Under the pieces are notes generated by a model. It was not told where the DNA came from. It searched no databases and saw only the letters and a list, made by a program, of their open reading frames with translations. From Acidobacteriota bacterium (lineage in GTDB: Bacteria > Acidobacteriota > Terriglobia > Terriglobales > Acidobacteriaceae), in contig JAJYAE010000089.1 in assembly GCA_021779695.1 (NCBI GenBank), positions 1-14,030 on the forward strand: a stretch of DNA of 14,030 nt, written 5' to 3'. Below, in pieces: positions 5,896-14,029 of the stretch (its first letter is position 1; the number at the start of each line of letters is the position of its first letter). The position numbers and the translations under genes were made by a program.

Positions 5896-5910
5896 AGATT
5901 GCGTCTCCCA

Positions 5911-5994
5911 GGCGCCCGCCGAACGGGCGATGTTTGCCAGCCGGAGTCAGCTATCAAGTCGTCGCGCAGGCCTTTCCAGTCACCAAGCCTGCGC
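5911..5994 (+). promoter_or_regulatory. Two-hairpin leader upstream of moaA
   Basis: Two inverted repeats lie in the 147-base gap before moaA. Hairpin 1 is CGCCCG (5913-5918) with CGGGCG (5924-5929) around CCGAA. Hairpin 2 is GCGCAGGC (5964-5971) with GCCTGCGC (5987-5994), a perfect 8-bp stem with a 15-base loop. Neither has a U-tract, so they are not typical terminators. moaA genes in some bacteria carry a molybdenum-cofactor RNA element, but I could not match that consensus here. Confidence 0.4.
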
Positions 5995-6042
5995 CCTTTC
6001 ATTCGCAGAATCGGCCGCAACGGTATAGCCTGAAAGGTGCTG

Positions 6043-7080
6043 ATGGCCGCAGCTTCCTCCAGTCCGTCCAACGCAGTCGCTCCAGCCGTGCGACTTCGGG
6101 ACAGCCACGGCCGCGTCATCCACGACCTGCGCGTCTCCATCACGGACCGCTGTAACTACAAGTGTGTCTACTGCCGTACCGGCGAACATGGCGCCCAGTA
6201 TCCTGAGCTCCCCATCGATGATTACCTGCGCATGATTCGCCTGTTCGTCGGCCTTGGCATTGAAAAGGTCCGCCTCACCGGTGGCGAGCCCCTTTTACGT
6301 CATGGCCTGCTCGATCTCCTCCGCGAACTCGCCGGCCTCCGCACTCTGAACGACAAACCGCTCGATCTTGCCCTGACCACCAACGGCCACCTGCTCGACT
6401 CCCTCGCCGGCCCCCTCAAAGATGCCGGCCTCAATCGGATCACAGTGAGCATGGATGCCGTCGACGCACCTACCTTTGAGCGCATCACCCGGATCCCCGG
6501 CAGCTTCCAGAAGGTGCTTTCCGGCGTCCGCGCCGCGCGCGACGCCGGCCTCACTCCGCTCAAGATCAACTGCGTCCTCCTCCGTGGCTTTAATGACGCC
6601 GAAATCGAGGGCTTCGCCCGCTTTGCACGTGAAGAGAATGTAATCGTCCGCTTCATCGAGTTCATGCCGCTCGAAGAAGGCCGCCTCTGGTCCCCCGATA
6701 TCGTCGTACCTCTCAAGGAGATCGTCGAACGAATCAGCCGCACCCAGCCGCTCACGCCACTGCCGCCCCGCGAAAACAGTGAGACTGCTCGCCGCTACAC
6801 CTTCCCCGACGGCGTCGGCGAAATCGGCATCATCGCTCCCGTCACCCAGGCCTTCTGTGGAGCATGCAGTCGCGTCCGCCTCACCTCCGACGGCAAGATC
6901 CGCACCTGCCTCTTTTCACAGTTCGAGCACGACCTGTTTGGCCGCATACAGGCCGGCGCCTCCGACGAAGATCTATCCGCCTACATTGCTCAAACGGTCT
7001 ACGGCAAAGAGGCCCGCCACCACATCGGCGAGCCCGGCTTCCTCAAGCCCTCGCGTTCCATGGTCCACATCGGCGGATAG
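6043..7080 (+). CDS. moaA: GTP 3',8-cyclase MoaA (molybdenum cofactor synthesis)
   Basis: A radical-SAM enzyme that, with MoaC, turns GTP into cyclic pyranopterin monophosphate, the first step of molybdenum-cofactor synthesis. The 345-residue length is normal. The N-terminal SAM cluster is C37-x3-C41-x2-C44 (DRCNYKCVYC), followed by the SAM-contact GGEP at 80-83. The second 4Fe-4S cluster, which holds GTP, is C272-x2-C275-x13-C289 (FCGACSRVR...TC). The chain ends in the conserved Gly-Gly (HIGG) needed for activity in the family. All key residues are present, so the enzyme should be active. ATG 6043 is preferred over GTG 6037 because GAAAGG (about 6032-6037) fits as its ribosome-binding site. 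No other Moco gene is in the window, so it is separated from a moa cluster. A hairpin with TTTT follows 61 bases after the stop. Confidence 0.96.
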   Translation: MAAASSSPSNAVAPAVRLRDSHGRVIHDLRVSITDRCNYKCVYCRTGEHGAQYPELPIDDYLRMIRLFVGLGIEKVRLTGGEPLLRHGLLDLLRELAGLRTLNDKPLDLALTTNGHLLDSLAGPLKDAGLNRITVSMDAVDAPTFERITRIPGSFQKVLSGVRAARDAGLTPLKINCVLLRGFNDAEIEGFARFAREENVIVRFIEFMPLEEGRLWSPDIVVPLKEIVERISRTQPLTPLPPRENSETARRYTFPDGVGEIGIIAPVTQAFCGACSRVRLTSDGKIRTCLFSQFEHDLFGRIQAGASDEDLSAYIAQTVYGKEARHHIGEPGFLKPSRSMVHIGG

Positions 7081-7140
7081 ATCCCTGGCACCAAGCCTCT
7101 CTGCAATCTCCGCCTCTTACCCAACCAGCCTTCGCGGATG

Positions 7141-7175
7141 AACGGTTGCTCGCAAAAGCAAACTGAACCGTTTTC
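7141..7175 (+). terminator. Probable terminator after moaA
   Basis: AACGGTT (7141-7147) pairs with AACCGTT (7166-7172), followed by TTC; inside it TTGCT (7146-7150) can alternatively pair with AGCAA (7157-7161). The TTTT run at 7171-7174 makes a short U-tract. Stem strength is moderate, so termination efficiency is uncertain. Confidence 0.4.
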
Positions 7176-7258
7176 TCACTTTCTGCGTAATGATTCTTGT
7201 CTGATGCTCGGTGCAAGCCGCTTCCACCTGGGACGTTTGTTGATCGAAAGGCGATAAG

Positions 7259-7267
7259 CCCCCCCCC
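7259..7267 (+). repeat. C9 homopolymer upstream of the permease gene
   Basis: Nine consecutive C residues lie 44 bases before the ATG of the permease gene, within its probable promoter or leader. Long homopolymer runs can slip during replication and change promoter spacing, but nine C is near the lower limit and no promoter hexamers were confidently placed around it. Confidence 0.7.
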
Positions 7268-7311
7268 GCCAGGATCGGTTTTGAGATTCAGATGCCGCGA
7301 AAGGAGTCGCC

Positions 7312-9759
7312 ATGCGAATCCCCGTTGAGGATCTTCGCTATGCGGTGCGCAGGCTCCGCCGGGCGCCGGGGTTTACCCTCACGGCGGTCCTTACCCTCGC
7401 CCTGGGAATCGGGGCAACCACCGCCATCTTCACGCTCGTGTACGACGCGATGCTCAAACCTCTACCCTTCGTAAATCCAAAAGAACTCGTCGTCCTGCAC
7501 GAGCGAGTGGCAGAGTTCCGCGACATCTACCCGCAACTGCCAATGAACTCAAACAATTTCGCATTCTGGCAGCGAAACAGCCATAGCTTCCAATCGATGG
7601 CTGTGATGGAAGAAGCCGCAATGCCGCTGGGCACAGGCGGACATCCTCTGCAGGTCCAGGTGGCCCGCGCCACCCCAGGCATCTTTTCTGTGCTGGGCGT
7701 TGCTCCGCAACTTGGACGGGCTTTCACCACGCAGGAAGCGCAACCCGGTCAGGACCGGGAAATCGTTCTCGCCTACGATCTCTGGCGGACACAGTTTCAG
7801 AGCGATCCCCACATTCTTGGCCGGACGGTCACCCTCAATGGATTTCCCTATTCCGTGCTCGGCGTGATGCCTCGGTCCTTCCATTTGCCTTTCGTCGAAG
7901 AGCTTGGTGGGTTCGGCGGCCTTCATAAGCCGATCGATGCGCTCGTGCCGCTGGCCTTTTCCAATGACCAGTTGCAGGAAGCCATGGGCGACTTCAACTA
8001 CCTTGGCCTTGGCCGCTTGAAGCCGGGTGTTTCCGTCTCCCAGGCAACCGAGGAGATTGATGCTCTTCAGCGCACAATCTCTGCGAGCCTTCCACCCGAT
8101 GAGAAAGGCACGCTTTCTGCAGTGCTGACACCCTACCAGCAGGCACTCGTTGGCACCAATCAGAAGTCACTCCTGATGCTGCTCGCAGCGGTCGCAGGCC
8201 TTCTCCTGGTGGGTTGCATCAATATCGCCAACCTCATTCTTGCCCGGGCCGCCGGTCGCAGGCATCAAATCGCCGTTGCCGTTGCCCTTGGTGCAAAGCG
8301 AGCTGAGATTCTTAGCCTGGCCATGAGCGAAACGGTGGTACTCGCAGCGCTCGGCGGTGGATTAGGCGTCCTATTCGCCGCGATTCTCGTCCCCGTGTTG
8401 CAGCGATATCTTCCCCCGGCCCTCAACTTCCGCGGAACCCTGCATCTTGATTGGGCCGGCGCAGCCTGTGCGCTCTTTCTTGCCTCCGCTTCCACCCTTC
8501 TCGCCGGAGCAATCCCGGCGTGGATCAGCTCCCGCACGCAGCCGCATGAGGTGCTGCACAGCGAGGCGCATCTGGCCAGCGAATCGCGCGGCAGCAGGCG
8601 AATGCGCAGAGCGCTTGTCGCGGCGGAAGTCGCCGTCAGCGTGGCGCTCGTCCTGGTTACGGGCCTGCTGACCGCAAGCCTCCTCCGGCTCATGCACATC
8701 GATCGCGGCTTCGATGCGGATCACATTTTGACTGCAAAGGTCGATCTGCCCAGCCACGCCTTTTCAGACAATGCATCGCGCGCACACTTCTACCACGACA
8801 CTCTCGAGCGACTGCGCCAGCTTCCCGGCGTAGAAAACGCGGCCATGGTAAGCGTTCTGCCTCTCGACGGCGACTTCTGGATTGATATGGCCCGCGTCCA
8901 GGGGGACACGCGACCTTTCATGCAACTTCCAACCGAACATTTTCGCTGGATTAGTCCCGGCTTTTTCGACGTTCTCCACCAGCCTCTCGTGGCCGGGCGC
9001 TATCTCACCGAAAGCGACGAAGGCAAAAGCGACGCCCTCATCTCCGAAGCGACTGCGCGTACTCTGTGGCCTGGCAAAGATGCCGTGGGCCGGCAGTTCA
9101 CGCGCGGCGACAGCAAGAGCGCAATCACCGTCATCGGTGTCGTCAAAGACGCGCGCACCGTCACGCTCGCTGCGCCCGACCCCATGATGGTCTACATGCC
9201 CTACTGGTATCGCTGCGATGGAACATCAAGCATCCTGGTCCGCACGCGTCAGGATCCATCGAGCATGGCCGATTCCATTCGGAAAGCGATATGGAGCGTC
9301 AACGCCGATGTTTCAGTACCGGTGGAGCGCACGCTGGGTGGCGTGGTTGCCGACTCCGTCGCCAGCCGCCGCTTCGAGATAGACCTCCTGATGCTCTTTG
9401 CATCGAGCGCTCTCTTGCTGGCTGGACTCGGCGTCTACGGCGTCGTCACCTATTCCGTGGTGCAGCGCCAGCGCGAGATTGGCCTGCGCCTGGCGCTAGG
9501 CGCACAGCACACGAATATCTACGGTATGATTCTGCGCGACGGCCTGACACCGGTTCTTGCCGGCGCCTTCGTCGGAATTGGCATCTCCTTCGGGTTCGCA
9601 CGCATTCTGAGCAGCTTGTTGTTTGAGGTGAGCCCCTTGAATCCTGCCATCGCCGCATGTGCCATTTGCGTTCTCATTGCCGTGGGCGGCGCGGCATGCC
9701 TCATTCCAGCACGCCGTGCCGGTGCAGTTGACCCAATGCGGGCATTAAGAACCGAATAG
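7312..9759 (+). CDS. ADOP-type FtsX/MacB-like ABC transporter permease
   Basis: An 815-residue membrane protein made of two FtsX/MacB-type permease halves in one chain, the architecture called ADOP in Acidobacteria. It opens with the signature VEDLRYAVRRLRRAPGFTLTAV and TM1 (about 21-43), then a MacB periplasmic core (about 50-280), TM2-4 (about 287-310, 340-365, 382-406), TM5 (about 432-460), a second periplasmic core (465-680) and TM6-8 (about 690-716, 744-766, 780-803). The FtsX-type LALGAQHTNI and ALGAKRAEI loops occur at matching places in the two halves. It ends in RRAGAVDPMRALRTE, a common family ending. AGGAG lies 6 bases before ATG 7312. No ATPase and no PadR-type regulator is adjacent, consistent with an orphan; the partner ATPase and the substrate are unknown. 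Confidence 0.93.
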   Translation: MRIPVEDLRYAVRRLRRAPGFTLTAVLTLALGIGATTAIFTLVYDAMLKPLPFVNPKELVVLHERVAEFRDIYPQLPMNSNNFAFWQRNSHSFQSMAVMEEAAMPLGTGGHPLQVQVARATPGIFSVLGVAPQLGRAFTTQEAQPGQDREIVLAYDLWRTQFQSDPHILGRTVTLNGFPYSVLGVMPRSFHLPFVEELGGFGGLHKPIDALVPLAFSNDQLQEAMGDFNYLGLGRLKPGVSVSQATEEIDALQRTISASLPPDEKGTLSAVLTPYQQALVGTNQKSLLMLLAAVAGLLLVGCINIANLILARAAGRRHQIAVAVALGAKRAEILSLAMSETVVLAALGGGLGVLFAAILVPVLQRYLPPALNFRGTLHLDWAGAACALFLASASTLLAGAIPAWISSRTQPHEVLHSEAHLASESRGSRRMRRALVAAEVAVSVALVLVTGLLTASLLRLMHIDRGFDADHILTAKVDLPSHAFSDNASRAHFYHDTLERLRQLPGVENAAMVSVLPLDGDFWIDMARVQGDTRPFMQLPTEHFRWISPGFFDVLHQPLVAGRYLTESDEGKSDALISEATARTLWPGKDAVGRQFTRGDSKSAITVIGVVKDARTVTLAAPDPMMVYMPYWYRCDGTSSILVRTRQDPSSMADSIRKAIWSVNADVSVPVERTLGGVVADSVASRRFEIDLLMLFASSALLLAGLGVYGVVTYSVVQRQREIGLRLALGAQHTNIYGMILRDGLTPVLAGAFVGIGISFGFARILSSLLFEVSPLNPAIAACAICVLIAVGGAACLIPARRAGAVDPMRALRTE

Positions 9760-9842
9760 GGACGCGGGTAACCCTCCCACTTCTTGCGTGGAGATTATTT
9801 CCTGCCTGGCAGAAGGACGCGCAATGCCGGCACCTTTCGCGC

Positions 9843-9872
9843 TTGTCGTTCTGCGGAAACAGACAATATACT
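9843..9872 (+). promoter_or_regulatory. Sigma-70-type promoter giving a leaderless or near-leaderless mRNA
   Basis: TTGTCG (9843-9848), an 18-base spacer and TATACT (9867-9872). Normal spacing places the transcription start at about 9878-9880, immediately before or at the ATG at 9881. No ribosome-binding site is present in the bases before that ATG, consistent with a leaderless message. Confidence 0.6.
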
Positions 9873-9880
9873 GCCGAAAC

Positions 9881-10249
9881 ATGAAGACAAAGCATGTTTA
9901 CACCGCAAAGGTTCTGGGAGTCGCTTTCGTGTTCGCCGCCGCTCTCGGATTGAGTCAACCGGCAACCGCTAGCCAAAACGATGGCGTGACGCACGACATC
10001 AAGACGGCTGGTCACGACGTCAAGAAGGACACTACGAAGGCCGCACATGCAACAGCGAAAGACTCAAAAAAGGCCGCACATGCTACCGTGAAGGACTCAA
10101 AGAAAGTTGCCCACGCCACGGATAAGGACACCAAAAAGGCGGCACATGCTACCGCCCACGGTACGGAAAAGGTCTGGGATAAGACCAAGAACACGACAGA
10201 GGGGGCATTCCACGGCGCCAAGAAGGGTGCTGAAAAGAAGACCAACTAA
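9881..10249 (+). CDS. Exported LEA-like protein with 11-residue repeats
   Basis: A 122-residue protein. ATG 9881 starts a good signal peptide (MKTKHVYTAK, hydrophobic VLGVAFVFAAALGL, cleavage after A-T-A at residue 30), so the mature product is probably periplasmic. Residues 49-92 are four consecutive 11-mers of the form K-D-S/T-K-K-A-A-H-A-T-x; flanking 37-47 and 93-114 are degenerate copies. Eleven-residue repeats rich in Ala, Lys, Thr and Asp are the hallmark of LEA group 3 and related amphipathic-helix proteins, which protect membranes or proteins on drying. This role is inference; the high Lys/His/Ala content also resembles histone-H1-like tails, but the signal peptide argues against DNA binding. 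The frame is open upstream to 9788, but the promoter at 9843-9872 supports the later start. It is monocistronic. Confidence 0.8.
   Translation: MKTKHVYTAKVLGVAFVFAAALGLSQPATASQNDGVTHDIKTAGHDVKKDTTKAAHATAKDSKKAAHATVKDSKKVAHATDKDTKKAAHATAHGTEKVWDKTKNTTEGAFHGAKKGAEKKTN
10025..10156 (+). repeat. Four 33-bp tandem repeats encoding 11-mers
   Basis: Codons 49-92 of the LEA-like gene form four in-register 33-base units. The GCACATGCTACC-type segment is shared by units 2 and 4, with unit 1 differing at a few bases (GCACATGCAACA) and unit 3 more diverged (GCCCACGCCACG). The protein pattern is better kept than the DNA, suggesting an older expansion under selection for the 11-residue helix pattern. Confidence 0.8.
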
Positions 10250-10566
10250 ATCCACGGCGATTTGGTTTTGCTGCGGCCTGCCCGTGTGGGAATAGGTCGC
10301 AGACTCTGATGTGTGCTTCAGTTCCGTGCTTGAACTGTGTGCTGGGCTCGTTTGGTTGGTCAGGCGTCCAGCACATGGGCCAAGAGCAGGAAACCAGGAT
10401 TCAACTTTTCTCCAGTGAACGCCTTCCATGAGGAAGGGCCATAAAGCCCGTTGCAATTCGCGCACACGTGGCCGCACCGAAGGTAATCCCGGCGGTCTTC
10501 TCGGTCATGCGATTTCGCATCGCGTGTGCCACAATCGACCTTGAGCCCTCCCGCGGAACTTGACCC
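10250..10566. other. Intergenic region before the diguanylate cyclase gene
   Basis: A weak hairpin AAATC/GATTT (10248-10263) followed by GGTTTT may end the LEA-like transcript. A near-perfect inverted repeat ATGCGA-TT-TCGCAT spans 10507-10520, about 47 bases before the next ATG. A minus-strand frame with a C-x2-C-like stretch (RCGHVCANCNG) is open here but runs on antisense to the cyclase gene and is not supported. No gene is called. Confidence 0.55.
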
Positions 10567-11604
10567 ATGATTGAATCGCAGGAAAAGCGCATCCCCATCG
10601 ACGACCTGCTCGTCTTTCACCGGCTCGCGCGCTCGCTCACCTCCAGCTTCGACCTCGCCACCATCCTTCGCACTATCCTCGACCATATGGAGCGCCTCAT
10701 CCAGGCCGAGATGTGGACCCTGCTCATGCTCGATGAACCTACCGGCGAGCTTTACTACGCCATCGCCGCAGGCGGCAAGGAAGCAGCCCTTCGCGAACTT
10801 CGCGTCAAGGTTGGCGAGGGCGTCGCCGGATGGGTGGCCAAGCATGGTGAAACCCTCATCGTTCCAGAACAGAGCCCCTCTCTCAATACTGACCCGCGAC
10901 TTTCCGTTACACAGAATGCCGTCCGTCAGCGCGTCCGCTCCGTCATAGCGATGCCACTTCGCGGCCGCACCCGCGTCCAGGGAGTCATTGAGATTCTCAA
11001 CCCCCAACCCGGCCAGCTCACTGATTACACGATTGCCTTCCTTCACATTCTGGCCGACCACGCGGCCATCGCCATTGAAAATGCTCGCGATGTCGCTCGT
11101 ATTCAGGACCTTACCATCACCGACGACACTACTGGCCTCTACAACATGCGCCACCTCTATGTCGTCCTCAACCGCGAGTTGCAACGCTGCCACACCAGCG
11201 ACGCACCCGTCAGCCTGGCATTCCTGGATCTTGACCGCTTCAAGCGCGTGAACGACCTGCACGGACACCTGGTCGGCAGCGAATTGCTCGCCCGTACCGG
11301 CCACCGCCTTCACGAGCTCAGCCGCCCGCAGGATCTGTGCTTTCGCTACGGGGGTGATGAGTTTGTCATTCTGATGCCCGACACCCAGGCCGGCGAGGCT
11401 TACACACACATTGAGTCAATGCATCGCAAACTAATTGAAACTCAATTCCGCATTCACGAAAGCCTCATCCTCAGCGTCAGCGCAAGCATAGGCATCGCCA
11501 CCGCACCACGCGACGGCGACTCCATCCATGCCATCATCGGCGCGGCAGACTCCAGAATGTACGAGATCAAAAACCAGGGCAGATGCCAGATCCGCGGTGG
11601 GTGA
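10567..11604 (+). CDS. GAF-GGDEF diguanylate cyclase
   Basis: A 345-residue cytoplasmic signalling enzyme that would make cyclic di-GMP from two GTP. Residues about 20-175 are a GAF sensor domain (SFDLATILRTILDHMERLI at the start, VGEGVAGWVAKHGETLIVP in the middle). Residues about 182-345 are the GGDEF domain: TDDTTGLYN at its start, the metal-binding Asp of FLDLDRFKRVND, and the catalytic signature GGDEF at 262-266, fully intact. R253-P-Q-D256 sits five residues before it, the canonical RxxD I-site for product feedback inhibition. No EAL domain, receiver domain or membrane helix is present. The GAF ligand is unknown. The ribosome-binding site before ATG 10567 is weak (GGAA). It converges on the glycosyltransferase gene with 28 bases between stops and no terminator visible. 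Confidence 0.94.
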   Translation: MIESQEKRIPIDDLLVFHRLARSLTSSFDLATILRTILDHMERLIQAEMWTLLMLDEPTGELYYAIAAGGKEAALRELRVKVGEGVAGWVAKHGETLIVPEQSPSLNTDPRLSVTQNAVRQRVRSVIAMPLRGRTRVQGVIEILNPQPGQLTDYTIAFLHILADHAAIAIENARDVARIQDLTITDDTTGLYNMRHLYVVLNRELQRCHTSDAPVSLAFLDLDRFKRVNDLHGHLVGSELLARTGHRLHELSRPQDLCFRYGGDEFVILMPDTQAGEAYTHIESMHRKLIETQFRIHESLILSVSASIGIATAPRDGDSIHAIIGAADSRMYEIKNQGRCQIRGG

Positions 11605-11632
11605 GACCAGATCAATCCTTCAGCTTCTGAAT

Positions 11633-12964
11633 TTACTGCACGGCTTCGATGACTGCCTTTGCCTGATCCTTCCCCATCTCATCACGAAGCCGCATCAGGT
11701 ACACAACGAGGTAAAAGATAGCTGTAATCAGCAGCCATAAAGTGATGGGACGATCCAGCAGCAGCGTTATCGTCGTGCCGAGGAGGCCTTTCGAAGTCAC
11801 GTGGACGTTCCCCTCGAACTGAAAGATCTCTAAAATGGTCAAATCCCCAGTTAGAACAAACAGCGTTCCGGTTATGATACCCGCCAGGCGTCCCTGCCAT
11901 CCCCCTTCACGCCATAGTTGAATGCACCCGGGAAGTATGAGGAGAAGTAACTTCCCATCGTGGTTTCTGTGATAGGCGATCAACAAAGACAGAGGCACTA
12001 CGACCGCAAGGGAAATCATAGAAAGGCTGTATAATTCCCTGAACCGAATCATCGCGAATCCCCAGACCAAAATAAGCGTGCCGCAGATAGCGTAGCTCAC
12101 TGATTTGTAGACTGTCGGATCGTCTCGGAAGAAGCTCACAACAGACTGGAGACTGATAATCATCACGGGCCCCTTCGTCGCCATTGAGTGTGGACCAGGA
12201 TCGTTAATGTCACCAGGCGTGGTTGTCAGTGCAATATTGGATTTCATCTCCGGCGCCCAATTGGGGGCTCGCTTAGAGATCCATACAACGGAGATCACTC
12301 CAATTGCGAGTACCAAGCCCATCGCCTTCAAAGCACCCTTTTGCATCACAGGGCGACCTAACAACAGAAACAGCCAAATGAAGCCGGCATCTTGTGGCTT
12401 CAAAACAAGGGCCAGAGCCAGAAGGCATATCCCGAGCCATTCCAGCCTCCTCTTTGCAAAGCACCAAACAGCTCCGGTGGTTGCACCAAGTACGATGATG
12501 GCAAGGTTTCCGATCGCGACGAAAATTGCACAATTCACCGCAAAAAGACAAACCATCATCACGGCGAACCATGATCCGCCACCCGCGAGGTCCAGTACGA
12601 GAAACGCAGCCGCTGTGATGCTGGCAACTTCCAAGGAAAACCAGATGCAATAAGCAACTCCCCACGGAAGCGATGAGAGCGGCATCATAAGTAAGAGAGA
12701 TGTCGGAAGATTGATGCAGATTGTGATTGCCTTGTGGGCGGGGATCTGCTCTTTCAGCTGTGACGGCGTTAAGTCGCCGCTTCGCCCATAAGTTTTCGAG
12801 AGATTAGCCGGTTGGTACGGATCACTCCCCTGGTGCAAACAACGCGCAGCGTAATAAACAGCTTCATAATCAATGGGGCCAGAGATCTGCTGGAGCGAGC
12901 ATCCCCACAGAGTGGCGATGCTCAAACTCCCCAATACACAGATTCTGGCGAACCATCGCTGCAT
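11633..12964 (-). CDS. GT87-family (DUF2029) GT-C glycosyltransferase-like membrane protein
   Basis: A 443-residue polytopic membrane protein with about 10-11 hydrophobic helices. Residues 31-50, IDYEAVYYAARCLHQGSDPY, match the first-loop signature of GT87 (D-x-x-x-Y-Y-x-A ... G-x-D-P-Y), where the Asp is thought to be catalytic. LVLKPQDAGFIWLFLLLGR, in the middle of the chain, matches the conserved KPQ region of the family. Known GT87 members transfer mannose from polyprenyl-phosphate donors; the substrate here is unknown. ATG 12964 is chosen over GTG 12967 because GGAG (12973-12970 on this strand) lies 5 bases before the ATG. It follows another GT-C-like gene on the same strand after 129 bases, so a shared transcript is likely. 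Base composition is less GC-biased than in moaA or the cyclase gene. Confidence 0.78.
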   Translation of the reverse strand: MQRWFARICVLGSLSIATLWGCSLQQISGPIDYEAVYYAARCLHQGSDPYQPANLSKTYGRSGDLTPSQLKEQIPAHKAITICINLPTSLLLMMPLSSLPWGVAYCIWFSLEVASITAAAFLVLDLAGGGSWFAVMMVCLFAVNCAIFVAIGNLAIIVLGATTGAVWCFAKRRLEWLGICLLALALVLKPQDAGFIWLFLLLGRPVMQKGALKAMGLVLAIGVISVVWISKRAPNWAPEMKSNIALTTTPGDINDPGPHSMATKGPVMIISLQSVVSFFRDDPTVYKSVSYAICGTLILVWGFAMIRFRELYSLSMISLAVVVPLSLLIAYHRNHDGKLLLLILPGCIQLWREGGWQGRLAGIITGTLFVLTGDLTILEIFQFEGNVHVTSKGLLGTTITLLLDRPITLWLLITAIFYLVVYLMRLRDEMGKDQAKAVIEAVQ

Positions 12965-13093
12965 CACGGCTCCAGTCGGTTAAACGATCCTCGCTAGGGT
13001 TGTCGTCTTGCGCTCTCTGCTTGAGCGCCATGGATTTGCAGATTCCTTCCAAACGACCTAACGCATCTTCATTCATCAGGAATCGAGAGCGTC

Positions 13094-14029
13094 TTATTGA
13101 ATCTTATTTGTGTAGGGACTTACTTCCACCGGAGAGTCGTCCACCTGAATCAACCATGCCTTTCGGGCCGGATACTTTGCCAGTAATTGCCGGTTCTCAT
13201 TAGGCCCCATATCATTGGCCCACATCACCTTGGCACTATCTATATCGGCTTTGTTATAAACCCATTCATCAAACACCTGGTGCGATGCAGAATAACTCAC
13301 AATTGCCAATTGTTGACCATTAAGGTGCGCTAAGCGACTTGCCACGTCTGCGCGGGCCTGTCCGTATTGATCGGGACCATACCACGTTCCGCTCCAGTTT
13401 GCAGCCGGCCACTCTTGAACCGGAATATGCAGAATGTGGTCAAATGGCCTCACTAGAACCAATACAGCACAAAGAGTCAGAGAATTACGCACAAGAGCGC
13501 GACCGACGTACTCGCCTTTCAATCGCCAAATACGAAGATGCCGGATTGCTTGAATGCCGAGTAGATACACTGCCGCAGTGAATGGCGCAACATAGTGGGG
13601 AATGAAGTACACCTCTACAGAGAGTCCCGAAGCCAGGATAATCATGCAAATTAAAACAAATCTCACTCGCCGATCAAGCAACACCCTATGCATTCGAATT
13701 AGTGGTACCAATAGCGCAAATCCGCAAAAAAAATACACTGCCTCCGCAAGGGCAAGGACTCGACTGGACCAAAGCTCCGAGGGTTGGGCCAATAAGGATT
13801 TACTTGGTGACAGGCCCTTGAGCTCTTGCTCGTAGAAACGCCGGATAGAGTCCAATCGGTAGTGCGGTTCGGGCCGTGGCTTCTGCCAGATAAAGTACGG
13901 GGCAATTGCATAGGTCGCCCGGTCGACCGTATATGGCAGTGTCGTCGCACTACCAAAGTTTCGATAGTCGTAATAGCCAAGCCAGCCAACCGCTCCGACA
14001 ATGAACGCCAAAGGAAGCGCGGCCAACTT
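13094..14029 (-). CDS. Glycosyltransferase-like membrane protein, C-terminal part (partial)
   Basis: An open frame of at least 311 residues that runs off the right edge, so the N-terminus and real start are missing; the first in-frame TTG (14026) is not evidence of a start. Visible parts are one hydrophobic helix at the beginning, then YAIAPYFIWQKPRPEPHYR in an external loop, further helices at about 90-112, 120-160 and 180-200, and a soluble C-terminal domain of about 110 residues (LAIVSYSASHQVFDEWVYN ... WLIQVDD). This layout, with the missing N-terminal half, resembles PMT_2/ArnT-like GT-C mannosyltransferases; the motif that would confirm it, an N-terminal Asp-rich loop, is off-window. 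The call is tentative. The stop TAA is 129 bases upstream of the GT87 gene, consistent with a glycan operon. Confidence 0.6.
   Translation of the reverse strand, partial: KLAALPLAFIVGAVGWLGYYDYRNFGSATTLPYTVDRATYAIAPYFIWQKPRPEPHYRLDSIRRFYEQELKGLSPSKSLLAQPSELWSSRVLALAEAVYFFCGFALLVPLIRMHRVLLDRRVRFVLICMIILASGLSVEVYFIPHYVAPFTAAVYLLGIQAIRHLRIWRLKGEYVGRALVRNSLTLCAVLVLVRPFDHILHIPVQEWPAANWSGTWYGPDQYGQARADVASRLAHLNGQQLAIVSYSASHQVFDEWVYNKADIDSAKVMWANDMGPNENRQLLAKYPARKAWLIQVDDSPVEVSPYTNKIQ

Noticed and set aside
10360..11409. Long minus-strand open frame (349 codons) antisense to the diguanylate cyclase
   Set aside because: The plus strand encodes intact GAF and GGDEF domains; the antisense product has no recognisable features. 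Its last 60 codons, with a RCGHVCANCNG stretch, lie in the intergenic region but have no supported start.
12870..13076. 68-codon minus-strand frame between the two glycosyltransferase-type genes
   Set aside because: It overlaps the start of the GT87 gene in another frame, lacks a good start signal and shows no recognisable family.
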